NCBI GenBank assembly: GCA_964583185.1
Contig: CAZOVL010000003.1
Location: forward strand, 3,263 to 67,262
DNA length: 64,000 nucleotides
Reading direction: 5' to 3'
From: Bacteroides_E sp964583185
Lineage (GTDB): Bacteria; Bacteroidota; Bacteroidia; Bacteroidales; Bacteroidaceae
How positions within the stretch are numbered: the stretch's first letter is position 1; every line of letters begins with the position of its first letter. Below are positions 42,658 through 52,001 of this stretch, piece by piece. Made by a program: the position numbers and the translations under genes. The notes under the pieces are model-generated. The model made no database searches, was not told the DNA's origin, and worked only from the letters and a program-made list of their open reading frames with translations.

Positions 42658-45333
42658 TTATTTAGCTATTATACGTTTAATTCCACGAATGATTTCTCCT
42701 CCCCATAGCACAAGAGAGGTAGAAACTATAATTATACTCCATGTTTCAACTGATAGAGGAACGGTGCGAAATACTCCTCCTCCAAATTGAACTATGATAA
42801 ATTGTCCTAATAAAATTAAGGCGGCTACACCAATCAGACCACTATTCTTTTTAATTCCTTGAAATACAGAGTGGTTTGTGTAGAATGTTGCCGTGTTAAA
42901 TAAGTTCCAAAACTGAAGCATCACAAAGAAAGTGAAGAAGACAGTTAACTCGTAAGGTGTAATTCCTTCCCCTGTATAAGTGAAGTACATCAGTAATGCC
43001 ACTAAGGCAACAAGGAATAAAAGCCCAGAACCTATGATGGTTTTAGCCATATCTTTAGTTATAATAAAGTCTGTGCTTTTTCTTGGTTTTTCCTGCATAA
43101 CTTCCCGTGTGGGAGGGATAGATGCCAGTGCTAATGCAGCAAATGTATCCATAATGAGATTTACCCATAACATTTGTGTTACTGTTAGAGGTAAAGTTGT
43201 TCCCCAGATTGACCCCACTAATATAATGAGTACAGCAACAAAGTTAATGGTTAGCTGGAATACAATAAATCGTTGAATATTCTTATATAAAGAGCGTCCC
43301 CACATTATAGCGGTAGAGATGCTATTGAACGAGTCATCAAGTAAGGTAATGTCGCTGGCTTCTTTGGCTACTGTTGTGCCACTACCCATTGAAAGTCCTA
43401 CATTGGCAAAGTTTAAAGCAGGTGCATCGTTTGTTCCATCACCTGTAACTGCTACGATGTGTCCTTTTTGTTGTAATAGCTGAACCAATCGTTGTTTGTC
43501 CGTTGGACGTGCCCGAGACATAATTCTTATTTTATCAATACGATCCAGAGCTTCTTCGTCGGTTAATGCTTCAAACTCAACCCCTGTAATACAAGCTTCT
43601 TCTGTTTTTTGATTATCCCACAACCCAATTTGGCGTGCAATTTCCAGCGTTGTTTTTTGGGTGTCACCAGTAACTATTTTTATATCAACTCCTGCTGATT
43701 GACAATCATTAATGGCATCTGCTACATCTAACCGAACGGGGTCTGAAATGGCAGCTACACCAATGATTTGAAGTTTGTTTTCTTCTAGCAATTCAATACA
43801 GCTCCTTGTATCATTAGCGGCAACCTCCATATAAGCAAAAGCAAGAGTTCGCATTGCTTTCTCCTGATATCCTGTCAGTTGTTTCTCTATCAATTCTTTT
43901 ACTTCACTCGGTTCTTTTGTAGAACCTTTATCAAAGAGTACACCGGATGATTTGCCTAATATGATTTCAGGAGCTCCTTTAACATAAAGAATCTTCTTTC
44001 CTAGTGTTGAATTAACTAATGTTGCCATTAGTTTTCTTTCAGTAGAGAAAGTTAATTGGTCAATCAATTTGGCGTTTTCACGAGCTACAATGTAATTTTG
44101 TTTCTGTTTGCGAAGCCATAATAACAAAGCAATTTCTGTAGGATTGCCCAATCCTTTTTCTTCACCATTATCATCCAGGTATGCTGTTGTGTTGGTACTT
44201 ATCCCTTCAATAATCAGCGTTTTTACCTCATCGTCTTCCGACTCTTCAAGTGATTTCTCTTTTAACGAAAAGAATACAGTTTCAAAAACTGTCATTTGGT
44301 TTTGAGTGAGAGTGCCTGTTTTATCTGTACAAATTACATCGATTGCACCCATGGTTTCTGAGGCGTGCATTTTACGAACTAAATTGTTTGTCTTCAGCAT
44401 TCGGCTCATATTAATAGCCAAGCTTAAGGTTACACTCATTGGAAGCCCTTCTGGAACAGAAACTACCATCAATGTAACAGAAACCATAAAGTATTTTAGG
44501 ATGATTTGAAGGATTGCCGGACTATCAGCCCAAGAAAGGGATTCGTGTATTTGCAAGAAAAGATATAAATCTCTAGCTACAAACACAATGAATATAATGG
44601 AAGCTAAAGCAAACCCTACTTTGCCAATGAGATTGGCTAGTTTTTGCAGTTGTCTGTTTAATGGTGTTTCTTCTTCATTCTCCACTGTGCTGAGTTTTGA
44701 CACTTCACCAATTTCAGTTTGATCACCTACAGCGGAAACCTCAAGAATACAGTGTCCGGATAGTACACTTGTACCTCTGTATAGTCTGTTGCTAGGGTAT
44801 GGAGCTTCCTTGTCAAAATGCTCTTCATCTGTTGTTTTGCTTACTACCGGTTCTCCGGTTAAAGTAGACTCATTGATTTGCAATGAAACAGCTTCTTTCA
44901 AAACTCCATCGGCCGGCACTTCATCACCGGTTTCCAGTAACAAGATGTCTCCCACAACAATGTCTTTTCGGGGAACTTCTATTGCTTTGCCATTTCGGAT
45001 GACTTTAATTAAGTTTTCCTCGTTAACCTGAGTAAGAATTTTGAATTTTTTATTTGCATCATATTCAAAGAAAAAACCAATGGTAGTTGTCAGTAATATT
45101 GCGGCAATGATACCAATGGTTTCAACGTATTCATTTTCTATGAATGCAACTATGAGTGATAGAACGGCTGCAACTAAGAGAACCTTTATAACAGGATCAT
45201 TATACTTTTCAAGGTATAGTTGCCACAAAGAAACACCTTTTGAAGGGGTAATAATATTATTACCGTGTTTTTCACGGCTTTCAAGGACTTCCTTCTCCGT
45301 TAATCCTTTGTATTTGTTGTCAAATGAACTCAT
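42658..45333 (-). CDS. calcium-translocating P-type ATPase (PMCA-like)
   Basis: A P-type cation pump of 891 residues from the ATG at 45333. Features in order: N-terminal KGLTEKEVLESREKHG, the actuator motif LTGEPV, the membrane motif SVPEGLPMSVTLSLA with calcium ligands, the phosphorylation site DKTGTLTQNQMTV, the nucleotide-binding region KGAPEIILGK, the hinge TGDGTNDAPALNFANVG, and six C-terminal helices including QMLWVNLIMDTFAALALA. The frame extends 14 codons upstream, but a TAnnTTTG box lies there and the shorter start gives the usual N-terminus. Probably exports Ca2+. Confidence 0.93.
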   Translation of the reverse strand: MSSFDNKYKGLTEKEVLESREKHGNNIITPSKGVSLWQLYLEKYNDPVIKVLLVAAVLSLIVAFIENEYVETIGIIAAILLTTTIGFFFEYDANKKFKILTQVNEENLIKVIRNGKAIEVPRKDIVVGDILLLETGDEVPADGVLKEAVSLQINESTLTGEPVVSKTTDEEHFDKEAPYPSNRLYRGTSVLSGHCILEVSAVGDQTEIGEVSKLSTVENEEETPLNRQLQKLANLIGKVGFALASIIFIVFVARDLYLFLQIHESLSWADSPAILQIILKYFMVSVTLMVVSVPEGLPMSVTLSLAINMSRMLKTNNLVRKMHASETMGAIDVICTDKTGTLTQNQMTVFETVFFSLKEKSLEESEDDEVKTLIIEGISTNTTAYLDDNGEEKGLGNPTEIALLLWLRKQKQNYIVARENAKLIDQLTFSTERKLMATLVNSTLGKKILYVKGAPEIILGKSSGVLFDKGSTKEPSEVKELIEKQLTGYQEKAMRTLAFAYMEVAANDTRSCIELLEENKLQIIGVAAISDPVRLDVADAINDCQSAGVDIKIVTGDTQKTTLEIARQIGLWDNQKTEEACITGVEFEALTDEEALDRIDKIRIMSRARPTDKQRLVQLLQQKGHIVAVTGDGTNDAPALNFANVGLSMGSGTTVAKEASDITLLDDSFNSISTAIMWGRSLYKNIQRFIVFQLTINFVAVLIILVGSIWGTTLPLTVTQMLWVNLIMDTFAALALASIPPTREVMQEKPRKSTDFIITKDMAKTIIGSGLLFLVALVALLMYFTYTGEGITPYELTVFFTFFVMLQFWNLFNTATFYTNHSVFQGIKKNSGLIGVAALILLGQFIIVQFGGGVFRTVPLSVETWSIIIVSTSLVLWGGEIIRGIKRIIAK

Positions 45334-45353
45334 ATTTTTTTGAATATTGTATG

Positions 45354-45361
45354 CAAAAATA
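45354..45361 (-). promoter_or_regulatory. TAnnTTTG promoter box for the Ca2+ ATPase operon
   Basis: On the minus strand this reads TATTTTTG, a match to the Bacteroidetes -7 consensus 20 bp upstream of the ATG at 45333. The -33 element is not clear. It supports the shorter reading of the ATPase. Confidence 0.4.
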
Positions 45362-45508
45362 CACAATCTTTTCATATTTGCATACCTGCTCTTTCATTTT
45401 AAGTAGTTAAAAAAACAAATGCAAAAAAGAGTCAATACCTTTATGATATTAGAAGCTGTTTTTTACGATTAAAATTATTTTTTTTGTATTAAAAAACAAT
45501 TTAATAGA

Positions 45509-45516
45509 TAGTTTTG
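45509..45516 (+). promoter_or_regulatory. possible TAnnTTTG promoter box for rubredoxin
   Basis: TAGTTTTG fits the -7 consensus. A TTTG at 45483-45486 could be the -33 element, but the 22-bp spacing is longer than the usual 19-20 bp. Confidence 0.35.
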
Positions 45517-45555
45517 TTATATTGCGTAAGTGTTAAATAATAAAATGAAGTAATT

Positions 45556-45720
45556 ATGAAAAAGTACATTTGTGTTGTTTGTGGATATGTTTACGATCCT
45601 GCTGAAGGAGATCCGGATAGTGGTATTGAACCAGGAACTGCCTTTGAAGATATACCGGAAGATTGGGTTTGTCCTCTTTGCGGAGTAGGTAAAGATGATT
45701 TTGAACTACATGAAGAGTAG
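45556..45720 (+). CDS. rubredoxin
   Basis: A 54-residue cytoplasmic electron carrier with one iron held by four cysteines: CVVCGYVYDPAEGDP at the start and WVCPLCGVGKDDFE near the end. It is typical of anaerobes, where it feeds rubrerythrin or superoxide/NO reductases. It stands alone, with a possible promoter box about 40 bp upstream and a strong terminator 15 bp after the stop codon. Confidence 0.97.
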   Translation: MKKYICVVCGYVYDPAEGDPDSGIEPGTAFEDIPEDWVCPLCGVGKDDFELHEE

Positions 45721-45735
45721 GAATAAATAAAAAAC

Positions 45736-45762
45736 AAAAAGGGTGCGAAAGCACCCTTTTTT
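45736..45762. terminator. bidirectional terminator between rubredoxin and the Na/Pi transporter
   Basis: GGGTGC-GAAA-GCACCC is a GC-rich stem closed by a GNRA tetraloop, flanked by A-run and T-run (AAAAA before, TTTTTT after). It can serve both convergent genes. Confidence 0.92.
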
Positions 45763-45783
45763 GTTTTTTATCGTTCTGTCATT

Positions 45784-47478
45784 TTAACTTTGAACGTCTA
45801 CAACTCCTGTGTAAGATTCTACTACGTTAACTACATAGTCTGCTAACTTTTCACACTCAATGATGATATCCATATAGTAAACTCCCATTTGATAGTCGTA
45901 TTCTTTGTTGTTTACATCAAGGATGTTTTGATTTTTCAGCTGATTTCTATAGTTGTTTATTTCGTGTTCAATATTGAACGACTTATTTATATCAGTACTT
46001 TTGATTTCCATTTTATCTAAAAGCTCAATCATTTGGTTAATGGCATCTTTGGTTAAGCTCATCATAAAATGAATGTGTTCGTATTGTTTATCTACAAAGT
46101 CTAAACCGGTTTCACGTTTTCTGTTAATGATTCGGGCTAAGTTGTAACAACTGTCCCCAATACTTTCTATCTCGGTTACTTCCCGAAGCATGGTGCGAAT
46201 TTTCAACTTACTTTCAGAGCTGAGCCTGCCTTCAGAAACCCGGTTCAGATAATCGGCAATCTCTATCTCCATATTGTCACTGATGTTTTCATATTTCTCA
46301 ATTCGGCTGAATAGCTTATTGAATTCATCATCTTTCGTAATATGAAGCAGCTCTTCTACCATGCCATACATTCTGTGAATGCGTTTAGCAAATAAATTAA
46401 TCTCTTTCTTTGCTTGTAATATAGAGAGCTCTGCCGTGGAAAGTAAACCTCCGGTGATGAAGCGCAATCTAGGTTCTTCATCTTCTTCTTTCATCTTAAT
46501 TATTTTACATACTAGTTTCTTAATTGGGTTGATGAATCCAATTAATATGAGTACGTTACAGATGTTAAATATGGAGTGAAAAGCTGAAAGCTTATAAGAG
46601 GTGTCAACTGCTTGAGAGTCTGTGTGGAAGAATGTGTCAACAAACCATTCCACCATATTCATAAATGGATGGAAAATAATTAAAACCCATATAACTCCAA
46701 CTACGTTGAAGAAGAAATGTGCAAAAGCGGCTCGTTTGGCCTGTGTATTGGCTGTTAATGCAGCTAAGTTTGCTGTAATGGTAGTACCAATATTTTCTCC
46801 TAATACCAATGCTGCTCCAAGTTCCAAACTAATCCAACCATTGGCAACCATAATGAGTGTAATGGCCATTGTTGCTGCTGAGGCTTGTACAATCATAGTC
46901 AGTATGGTTCCAATGAAGAGGAACAATAAGATTGAACCATAGCCCATATCTGTATATCTCTGAACAAAGGCTAACATTTCCGGATTTTGTTGCAGGTCGG
47001 GTGCGTTGGCCTGTAAAAGAGAAAGTCCCATAAACAGAAAGGCAAACCCAAAGATAAACTCACCAATTGATTTGCGTTTACTTTTGTTTGAGAACATTAA
47101 AGGAATGGCAAAGCCTAGCAGAGGAAGTGATAATGAGGCCATATTAACCTTAAACCCAAAGACTGAAATAATCCAGGCTGTAACGGTGGTACCAATGTTG
47201 GCTCCCATAATTACACTTATTGACTCAGCTAAGGTTAGAAGCCCCGCATTAACAAAACTCACAACCATAACCGTTGTAGCAGAGGAAGATTGGACGAGTG
47301 CGGTAATAAGCATACCTGTTAAAACTCCTGTTACCCGATTGGTTGTCATTGCGGTTAAAATATTTCTTAACTTATTACCCGCAACTTTTTGTAGGGCCTC
47401 GCTCATTATTTTCATTCCGTACAGGAACAAAGCGAGGGAACCTATAAGTTGTAAAAAATCATAAAAAGAATATTCCAT
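45784..47478 (-). CDS. Na+/phosphate cotransporter family protein with C-terminal PhoU-like domain
   Basis: A 564-residue membrane protein. The N-terminal half holds two NptA-type repeats with the QSSSATTVM and QASAATMAI motifs: FLYGMKIMSEALQKVAGNKL, TALVQSSSATTVMVVSFVNAG, IMGANIGTTVTAW and LGENIGTTITANLAAL. The C-terminal part (about residues 340-560) is helical and PhoU-like (REVTEIESIGDSCYNLARII). Such proteins move phosphate with sodium; in some bacteria they export it. A phosphate-selective porin-like gene lies 3.7 kb away, though not adjacent. Confidence 0.9.
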   Translation of the reverse strand: MEYSFYDFLQLIGSLALFLYGMKIMSEALQKVAGNKLRNILTAMTTNRVTGVLTGMLITALVQSSSATTVMVVSFVNAGLLTLAESISVIMGANIGTTVTAWIISVFGFKVNMASLSLPLLGFAIPLMFSNKSKRKSIGEFIFGFAFLFMGLSLLQANAPDLQQNPEMLAFVQRYTDMGYGSILLFLFIGTILTMIVQASAATMAITLIMVANGWISLELGAALVLGENIGTTITANLAALTANTQAKRAAFAHFFFNVVGVIWVLIIFHPFMNMVEWFVDTFFHTDSQAVDTSYKLSAFHSIFNICNVLILIGFINPIKKLVCKIIKMKEEDEEPRLRFITGGLLSTAELSILQAKKEINLFAKRIHRMYGMVEELLHITKDDEFNKLFSRIEKYENISDNMEIEIADYLNRVSEGRLSSESKLKIRTMLREVTEIESIGDSCYNLARIINRKRETGLDFVDKQYEHIHFMMSLTKDAINQMIELLDKMEIKSTDINKSFNIEHEINNYRNQLKNQNILDVNNKEYDYQMGVYYMDIIIECEKLADYVVNVVESYTGVVDVQS

Positions 47479-47551
47479 CTTATTTTCTTAGGTTTTAGTC
47501 CTTCTTCTTGTAATAATTATTATATTTATTGTATTATCAAAATGAAGGATT

Positions 47552-49225
47552 ATGAAAGAGTTGATTCAAATTTTTTGTAAAAATAACAATATTTCTAAAA
47601 GTTTCCCTATAGGGAGTTCACTTTTAGAAATATATGAGGGTTTTAATCTTAACTTACCTCACACAATTATGTGTGCAAAAGTAAACAATGTTACTGAAGG
47701 GTTAAAATATAAAGTGTTTAATTATAAAGATGTAGAATTTTTAGATTTAACTAGTCCTTCGGCAATGCGTGCTTATGTGCGTTCTTTATGTTTTGTTTTA
47801 TATAAAGCAATAAAAGAGGTGTTCCCTGAAGGAAAACTTTGTGTGGAACATCCGGTATCCAAAGGTTATTTCTGTAATATAGATATTGGCAAACCATTAA
47901 CCGATGAAGATGTTGCCGCTATTAAAGATAGAATGGGCGATATTATTGGTCAAGATCTTTCCTTTCATCGGATTGAGTGTCGGTCGGAAGATGCAATTGA
48001 AGTCTTTAGATCGCAAGATTTGATGGATAAAGTGAAGCTTCTTCAGTCAACCGGTTCACTTTACACCTATTATTATAAGCTAGGCGATTTAGTGGATTAT
48101 TATTACGGTTGCTTAGTCCCTAGCACCAGCTATTTAACTATTTTCGATTTGATGCCCTATCACGATGGGGTTTTGCTTCGAATTCCAAGTAAAACAAACC
48201 CTCGGGTTTTAGATAGTTATGTAAAACAGAATAAGATGTTCGATGTGTTTAAGGAACACGTGGAATGGAGTAGAATTATGGGGGTTCGCAATGTAGGTGA
48301 TATTAATGTTACCAGTGAAGAGGGGAATGCTACTTCTTTAATAAATGTGGCTGAGGCTCTTCAAGAAAAAAGAATTGGACAGATTGCTGATGATATTTAT
48401 AATAGGGGGAAAAATGGAGATCGGATTCGTTTGATTTTAATTTCAGGTCCTTCTTCCTCAGGAAAAACAACTTTTAGTAAACGCTTATCCATACAGTTAA
48501 TGACTAATGGAATAAAGCCCAGGCCCATTTCGTTGGATAACTATTTTGTTGAAAGAGAAGATACACCCAAAGATGAAAAAGGAGAGTACGATTTTGAGTC
48601 GCTTTATGCACTAGATCTGGACTTGTTTAATTCTCATATCAAAGCTCTGTTAGGAGGAGAAGAAATAGAGATGCCTCGTTTTAATTTTGCCACCGGAAAA
48701 AAGGAATATCGTGGTGATTTTTTGAAGTTGGAAGAAGATATGTTAGTTGTTTTAGAGGGCATCCATGCTTTAAATCCGGAGTTAACAGCGTACATCCCCG
48801 ATCAGTACAAGTATAAAGTTTATGTTTCTGCATTGACTACCATATCTATTGATGATCATAACTGGATACCAACTACCGATAATCGTTTGATTCGTAGAAT
48901 TATTCGTGATTTTTACTATCGAGGTTATTCGCCCCGAAATACAATATCCCGGTGGAACAGTATTCGCAAGGGGGAAGATAAATGGATATTTCCCTTTCAG
49001 GAAAATGCAGATGCTATGTTTAACTCTGCATTGCTTTTTGAACTTGCAGCTTTACGTTTGCACATAGAACCTATTTTAATGACAGTTCCACAAAATTCGC
49101 CCGAATATTCAGAAGCGTATCGATTATTGCGATTTATTCAATTGTTTACGCCAATTCAAGATAAGGAAATTCCTCCAACTTCTCTGCTCAGAGAGTTTAT
49201 GGGGGGGAGTAGTTTTACTTATTAA
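47552..49225 (+). CDS. nucleoside kinase (uridine-kinase-like) with N-terminal TGS/ThrRS-like domains
   Basis: A 557-residue protein of the Bacteroidetes/Firmicutes nucleoside kinase type. Residues about 1-60 resemble TGS (SFPIGSSLLEIYEGFNLNLP) and about 65-250 resemble the editing/SAD domain of threonyl-tRNA synthetase (EGKLCVEHPVSKGYFCNID, CRSEDAIEVF). The C-terminal kinase domain has the P-loop LISGPSSSGKTTFSKRL (about residue 292), then RPISLDNYFVERED and LEGIHALNPEL, as in phosphoribulokinase/uridine kinases. Likely phosphorylates uridine and/or cytidine. No hairpin terminator follows; array B of the 22-bp repeat begins 71 bp after the stop. Confidence 0.88.
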   Translation: MKELIQIFCKNNNISKSFPIGSSLLEIYEGFNLNLPHTIMCAKVNNVTEGLKYKVFNYKDVEFLDLTSPSAMRAYVRSLCFVLYKAIKEVFPEGKLCVEHPVSKGYFCNIDIGKPLTDEDVAAIKDRMGDIIGQDLSFHRIECRSEDAIEVFRSQDLMDKVKLLQSTGSLYTYYYKLGDLVDYYYGCLVPSTSYLTIFDLMPYHDGVLLRIPSKTNPRVLDSYVKQNKMFDVFKEHVEWSRIMGVRNVGDINVTSEEGNATSLINVAEALQEKRIGQIADDIYNRGKNGDRIRLILISGPSSSGKTTFSKRLSIQLMTNGIKPRPISLDNYFVEREDTPKDEKGEYDFESLYALDLDLFNSHIKALLGGEEIEMPRFNFATGKKEYRGDFLKLEEDMLVVLEGIHALNPELTAYIPDQYKYKVYVSALTTISIDDHNWIPTTDNRLIRRIIRDFYYRGYSPRNTISRWNSIRKGEDKWIFPFQENADAMFNSALLFELAALRLHIEPILMTVPQNSPEYSEAYRLLRFIQLFTPIQDKEIPPTSLLREFMGGSSFTY

Positions 49226-49296
49226 TGGAGTGAAAAATGGGCTTTTATGATCTCTCGATCTGAGCCTTGAGAGAGGGGTCTTTGATGCAGTTCACT

Positions 49297-49376
49297 CGGT
49301 CTAGGACTGAACCCTTGTCGGTCTAGGACTGAAGGGTGCTCGGTCTAGGACCGAAGGCCTTGCGGTCTAGGACCTC
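49297..49376 (-). repeat. array B of the 22-bp repeat (four units, inverted)
   Basis: Cores begin at 49297, 49319, 49341 and 49363, exactly 22 bp apart, in the form CGGTCTAGGACTGA or CGGTCTAGGACCGA, the reverse complement of arrays A and C. The segment from the second core through the third (with linker AGGGTGCT) is the exact reverse complement of units 2-3 of array A. The array lies between the nucleoside kinase stop and the terminator of the convergent porin gene. Confidence 0.85.
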
Positions 49377-49400
49377 AAATCCTTATATTAAATATACAGT

Positions 49401-49453
49401 AAAAAAAGACCTAAAAAACAGGAATGTGTCCTTTTGCTTTTAGGTCTTTTTTT
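49401..49453. terminator. bidirectional terminator next to the porin gene
   Basis: AAAAAAGACCTAAAA pairs with TTTTAGGTCTTTTTT around a 21-nt centre. A-run and T-run ends allow use from either side. It lies 13 bp past the porin stop codon. Confidence 0.75.
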
Positions 49454-49465
49454 AGTCTATATTAT

Positions 49466-50647
49466 TTAGAAAAGGACTAAAACCCGCCCTTGAATCACAT
49501 TGATTTTTTCTCCTCCGGCTAAAGGAGATAGGTTGCCTAGTTTAATGTGTGAGTAGTTCATTTTGAAAGAGATGTATTTGTTCAGTTGATAATTTAGAGC
49601 AACCGACCAATCGCTCATTTTTCCTCCAAAGATATTTGCTTCCTCACAATCCAGGTCTGTATAGTCATAGCGAATCACCAATTCCAGATCTTTCGGTTTT
49701 AGCTGTCCTAAACGAGCTACGTTGGAAGAATAACTTTGTTTTCCTCCCAAAAGCAAATAGCTGATTTGCCCATAAATACCATTTGCCTGATAACTTGTTA
49801 GTTCGTTTCTGCGTTTTACATAAGAGTGAAAATATTCTCCCTGAAAAGATATTGGTCCTAGGGCACCAATAAGTTCAATAGCATATTTGGCTTGGTAATT
49901 TGCGTCAGTTATTGTGGCAGAGATAAAGTCTTTTTTCTTGATATGGCTTAAAAGAGGGCTACTATAGCGTATTATTCTGCTATTTTCTTTGTTTTCCTCT
50001 TCATTGATACCATTGGCATCTGCTTTTCTGTACGAACCAGCTAATCCAATATGAAAAATAGACCCCTCTTGTTGGAAAGGATTGAAAACAACTCTGGAGG
50101 TGGCAGCATATCCATCGTCACCTTCAGTACGATTACCCATTCCATTTCCATCTCCAAAGAATCCGGCACTGCCCCAAAAGTAAGAACTATGATAAACGTA
50201 AGCAATTCCCACTTTTCTGCCGGGAGCAAAAGCGTTTGTTGCACTACTTCCTGTGAAAAAGCGTAAGTTTTGAGCCCCTTCCATAGCATCTAAACCAAAA
50301 GGCTCAGCTTTGTGACCGGCAATAATCTCCGAACGACTGTTTATGGTATATTGCAAGAAGATGTCTTTAGGAGATATTTTATTTTCTGTAAACCCGAAAT
50401 CTATGGTAGTACTCCAACTTTTGTAAGAAGCACTTAATCCTATGCGAGCCTCTGTAAAAGAAACCCCATTGCTTAATTGCGTATTGTCCTCTTTGAAGAA
50501 CGCACCGTCTATAGCTAGTCGTCCTTTGGGTTTAACTGTTAATGTAGCTCCGTTAATTTCTTTATTTAAACTGTATTGTGCATAACCGGAAAAGGGAAAA
50601 AGGAGTATAGATAAACCAATAATGATGGCTTTTATGCTTTTATTCAT
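49466..50647 (-). CDS. phosphate-selective-porin-like (OprO/OprP) outer membrane protein
   Basis: A 393-residue beta-barrel with a signal peptide (ending PFSGYAQ). The barrel pattern matches OprO/P-type porins: LTVKPKGRLAIDGAFF at the start, VSFTEARIGLSASYKSWSTTIDFGF, AGHKAEPFGLDAMEGAQNLRF, LELVIRYDYTDLDCEEANIFGG with SDWSVALNYQLNKYISFKMN, and a last strand ending in Phe (INVIQGRVLVLF), the usual outer-membrane insertion signal. It may pass phosphate or other anions; specificity is inferred from family only. A good promoter lies upstream. Confidence 0.85.
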   Translation of the reverse strand: MNKSIKAIIIGLSILLFPFSGYAQYSLNKEINGATLTVKPKGRLAIDGAFFKEDNTQLSNGVSFTEARIGLSASYKSWSTTIDFGFTENKISPKDIFLQYTINSRSEIIAGHKAEPFGLDAMEGAQNLRFFTGSSATNAFAPGRKVGIAYVYHSSYFWGSAGFFGDGNGMGNRTEGDDGYAATSRVVFNPFQQEGSIFHIGLAGSYRKADANGINEEENKENSRIIRYSSPLLSHIKKKDFISATITDANYQAKYAIELIGALGPISFQGEYFHSYVKRRNELTSYQANGIYGQISYLLLGGKQSYSSNVARLGQLKPKDLELVIRYDYTDLDCEEANIFGGKMSDWSVALNYQLNKYISFKMNYSHIKLGNLSPLAGGEKINVIQGRVLVLF

Positions 50648-50682
50648 AAATGGGTTTTGTTATAATGTTTTATTTTAGTTTG

Positions 50683-50714
50683 CAAACTTATAGCATTAAT
50701 CACACAAAAACAAA
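50683..50714 (-). promoter_or_regulatory. promoter of the porin gene
   Basis: On the minus strand a TTTG (50711-50714) is followed after 20 bp by TAAGTTTG (50683-50690), fitting the Bacteroidetes -33/-7 pattern. Transcription would begin about 30 bp before the porin ATG. The rest of the 50648-50951 gap is AT-rich and also serves the divergent small gene. Confidence 0.55.
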
Positions 50715-50951
50715 AAGAAATCGTTACAAACCCATTACAAATCAAGGGTTTTCCGCTTCACAATATTAAGTTTTTAATAAAATTAAACATTTTTTTATTT
50801 AAATGCTTTGATTAAACATTTTATTTAGTATTTTGTTATCAGAAATAATAGGATAGACTTTTTAGTTTATAGAAATGTATTTTTAAAGTCTGTATAAACC
50901 TAATAGAGTAAAGTAGAAAAAAGAGTGTGTTTAATTTAAAAAAGAAGAATT

Positions 50952-51149
50952 ATGTCAGAAGTATGTAAGTTTGAATATCGGGACGATGGTAGTAAAGGCT
51001 ATACCATAAGTATTCAAGAGTTGGAACAAAGTAAAAAAAATACGAATCGGTTTGAATCAGAATCGGCAACCTATGTAGATGTACTACACTTTGTTAGAGA
51101 TATATTAAGCTTATTGGATTTTTCTGGTATAATTCGAGAGAAAAAATGA
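50952..51149 (+). CDS. small hypothetical protein (65 aa)
   Basis: A 65-residue soluble protein, MSEVCKFEYRDDGSKGYTIS then IQELEQSKKNTNR, ending LSLLDFSGIIREKK. I do not recognise a family. Evidence for it being real: an A/G-rich ribosome-binding stretch (AAAAAAGAAGAATT) just before the ATG, an own promoter-length region upstream, no overlapping gene, and a clear terminator 28 bp downstream. It is encoded divergently from the porin gene. Confidence 0.55.
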   Translation: MSEVCKFEYRDDGSKGYTISIQELEQSKKNTNRFESESATYVDVLHFVRDILSLLDFSGIIREKK

Positions 51150-51177
51150 AAGGAAAGATTACGGTAGTTATGACTTG

Positions 51178-51208
51178 AAGCGAGAGATTTAATAAAATAC
51201 TCTCGCTT
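51178..51208. terminator. terminator between the small gene and lpxH
   Basis: AAGCGAGAG (51178-51186) pairs with CTCTCGCTT (51200-51208) around a 13-nt loop and is followed by TTTTTTAT on the plus strand. It serves the small gene and possibly the convergent lpxH gene. Confidence 0.75.
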
Positions 51209-51211
51209 TTT

Positions 51212-51976
51212 TTATATTTTTGTTTCTCCTTCAATGAATTCTTCCACAAAAAAATTGGTTCCATCGAACACTACATAACTAAAATGAGTTATCCAATCAC
51301 CTAGAATGGTCATTCTTGCAGTGCGTGTTAGTTGTAAGTCTAAAAGAATATGGCGGTGTCCGTAAATAAAGTAATTAATATTGGGGTGTTCCTTTAAATA
51401 CTCTTTGGAATACAGCACCAAGAACTCTTTGTCTTCTCCCATATATTCCGGTTCTTTACCATCTTCTCTTTTGAGACGGCTGTTTTTTGCCCAGTTCATA
51501 CCAAAAGGCAATGTCCATCTGGGGTGAATGGAGGAGAATAGTTTTTGGAGAAATTTTGAATGAAACATTTTACGAAGAAACTTAAATATAGGGTCGGGGT
51601 CTCCCAAGCCGTCACCGTGAGCTAAATAGAACTCTTTTCCATAAATTTCTGTTGTAAGGGGTTGGGTGTGAATAATCAATCCACACTCTTTTTGAAAATA
51701 ATCTCCTAACCAAAGATCGTGATTCCCTATAAAATAATGTACTTCAATACCTTTGTCAGTTAGTTCGGAAAGCTTACCTAAGAAACGTGTATATCCTTTG
51801 GGGACAACCGTCTTAAATTCATACCAAAAATCAAACATATCTCCCATTAAATAAATAGCCGAAGCTTTATCTTTAATGCTATCCAAGAAGTTAACTAAGC
51901 GTCGCTCGTGCATTCTTGGATGTTTGATGGCTAACGAACCTAAATGTGCATCGGAAAGAAAATAAACATTTTTCAT
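51212..51976 (-). CDS. lpxH: UDP-2,3-diacylglucosamine diphosphatase-like (LpxH family)
   Basis: Hydrolyses UDP-2,3-diacylglucosamine to lipid X in lipid A synthesis. The 254-residue metallophosphoesterase has LSDAHLGS, YLMGDMFDFWYE, YFIGNHDLWLGDY, LAHGDGLGDPDP and FIYGHRHI, the full set of metal ligands in LpxH-type order. Its length fits. It lies 25 bp downstream of the DUF59 gene on the same strand, so they may share a transcript. Confidence 0.9.
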   Translation of the reverse strand: MKNVYFLSDAHLGSLAIKHPRMHERRLVNFLDSIKDKASAIYLMGDMFDFWYEFKTVVPKGYTRFLGKLSELTDKGIEVHYFIGNHDLWLGDYFQKECGLIIHTQPLTTEIYGKEFYLAHGDGLGDPDPIFKFLRKMFHSKFLQKLFSSIHPRWTLPFGMNWAKNSRLKREDGKEPEYMGEDKEFLVLYSKEYLKEHPNINYFIYGHRHILLDLQLTRTARMTILGDWITHFSYVVFDGTNFFVEEFIEGETKI

Positions 51977-52001
51977 AAAAATGGAGATCTTTTTAGTTCT
52001 G

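Noticed and set aside
46622..47464. Long plus-strand frames antisense to the Na/Pi transporter
   Set aside because: They mirror the transporter codon pattern and have no start signals or known domains.
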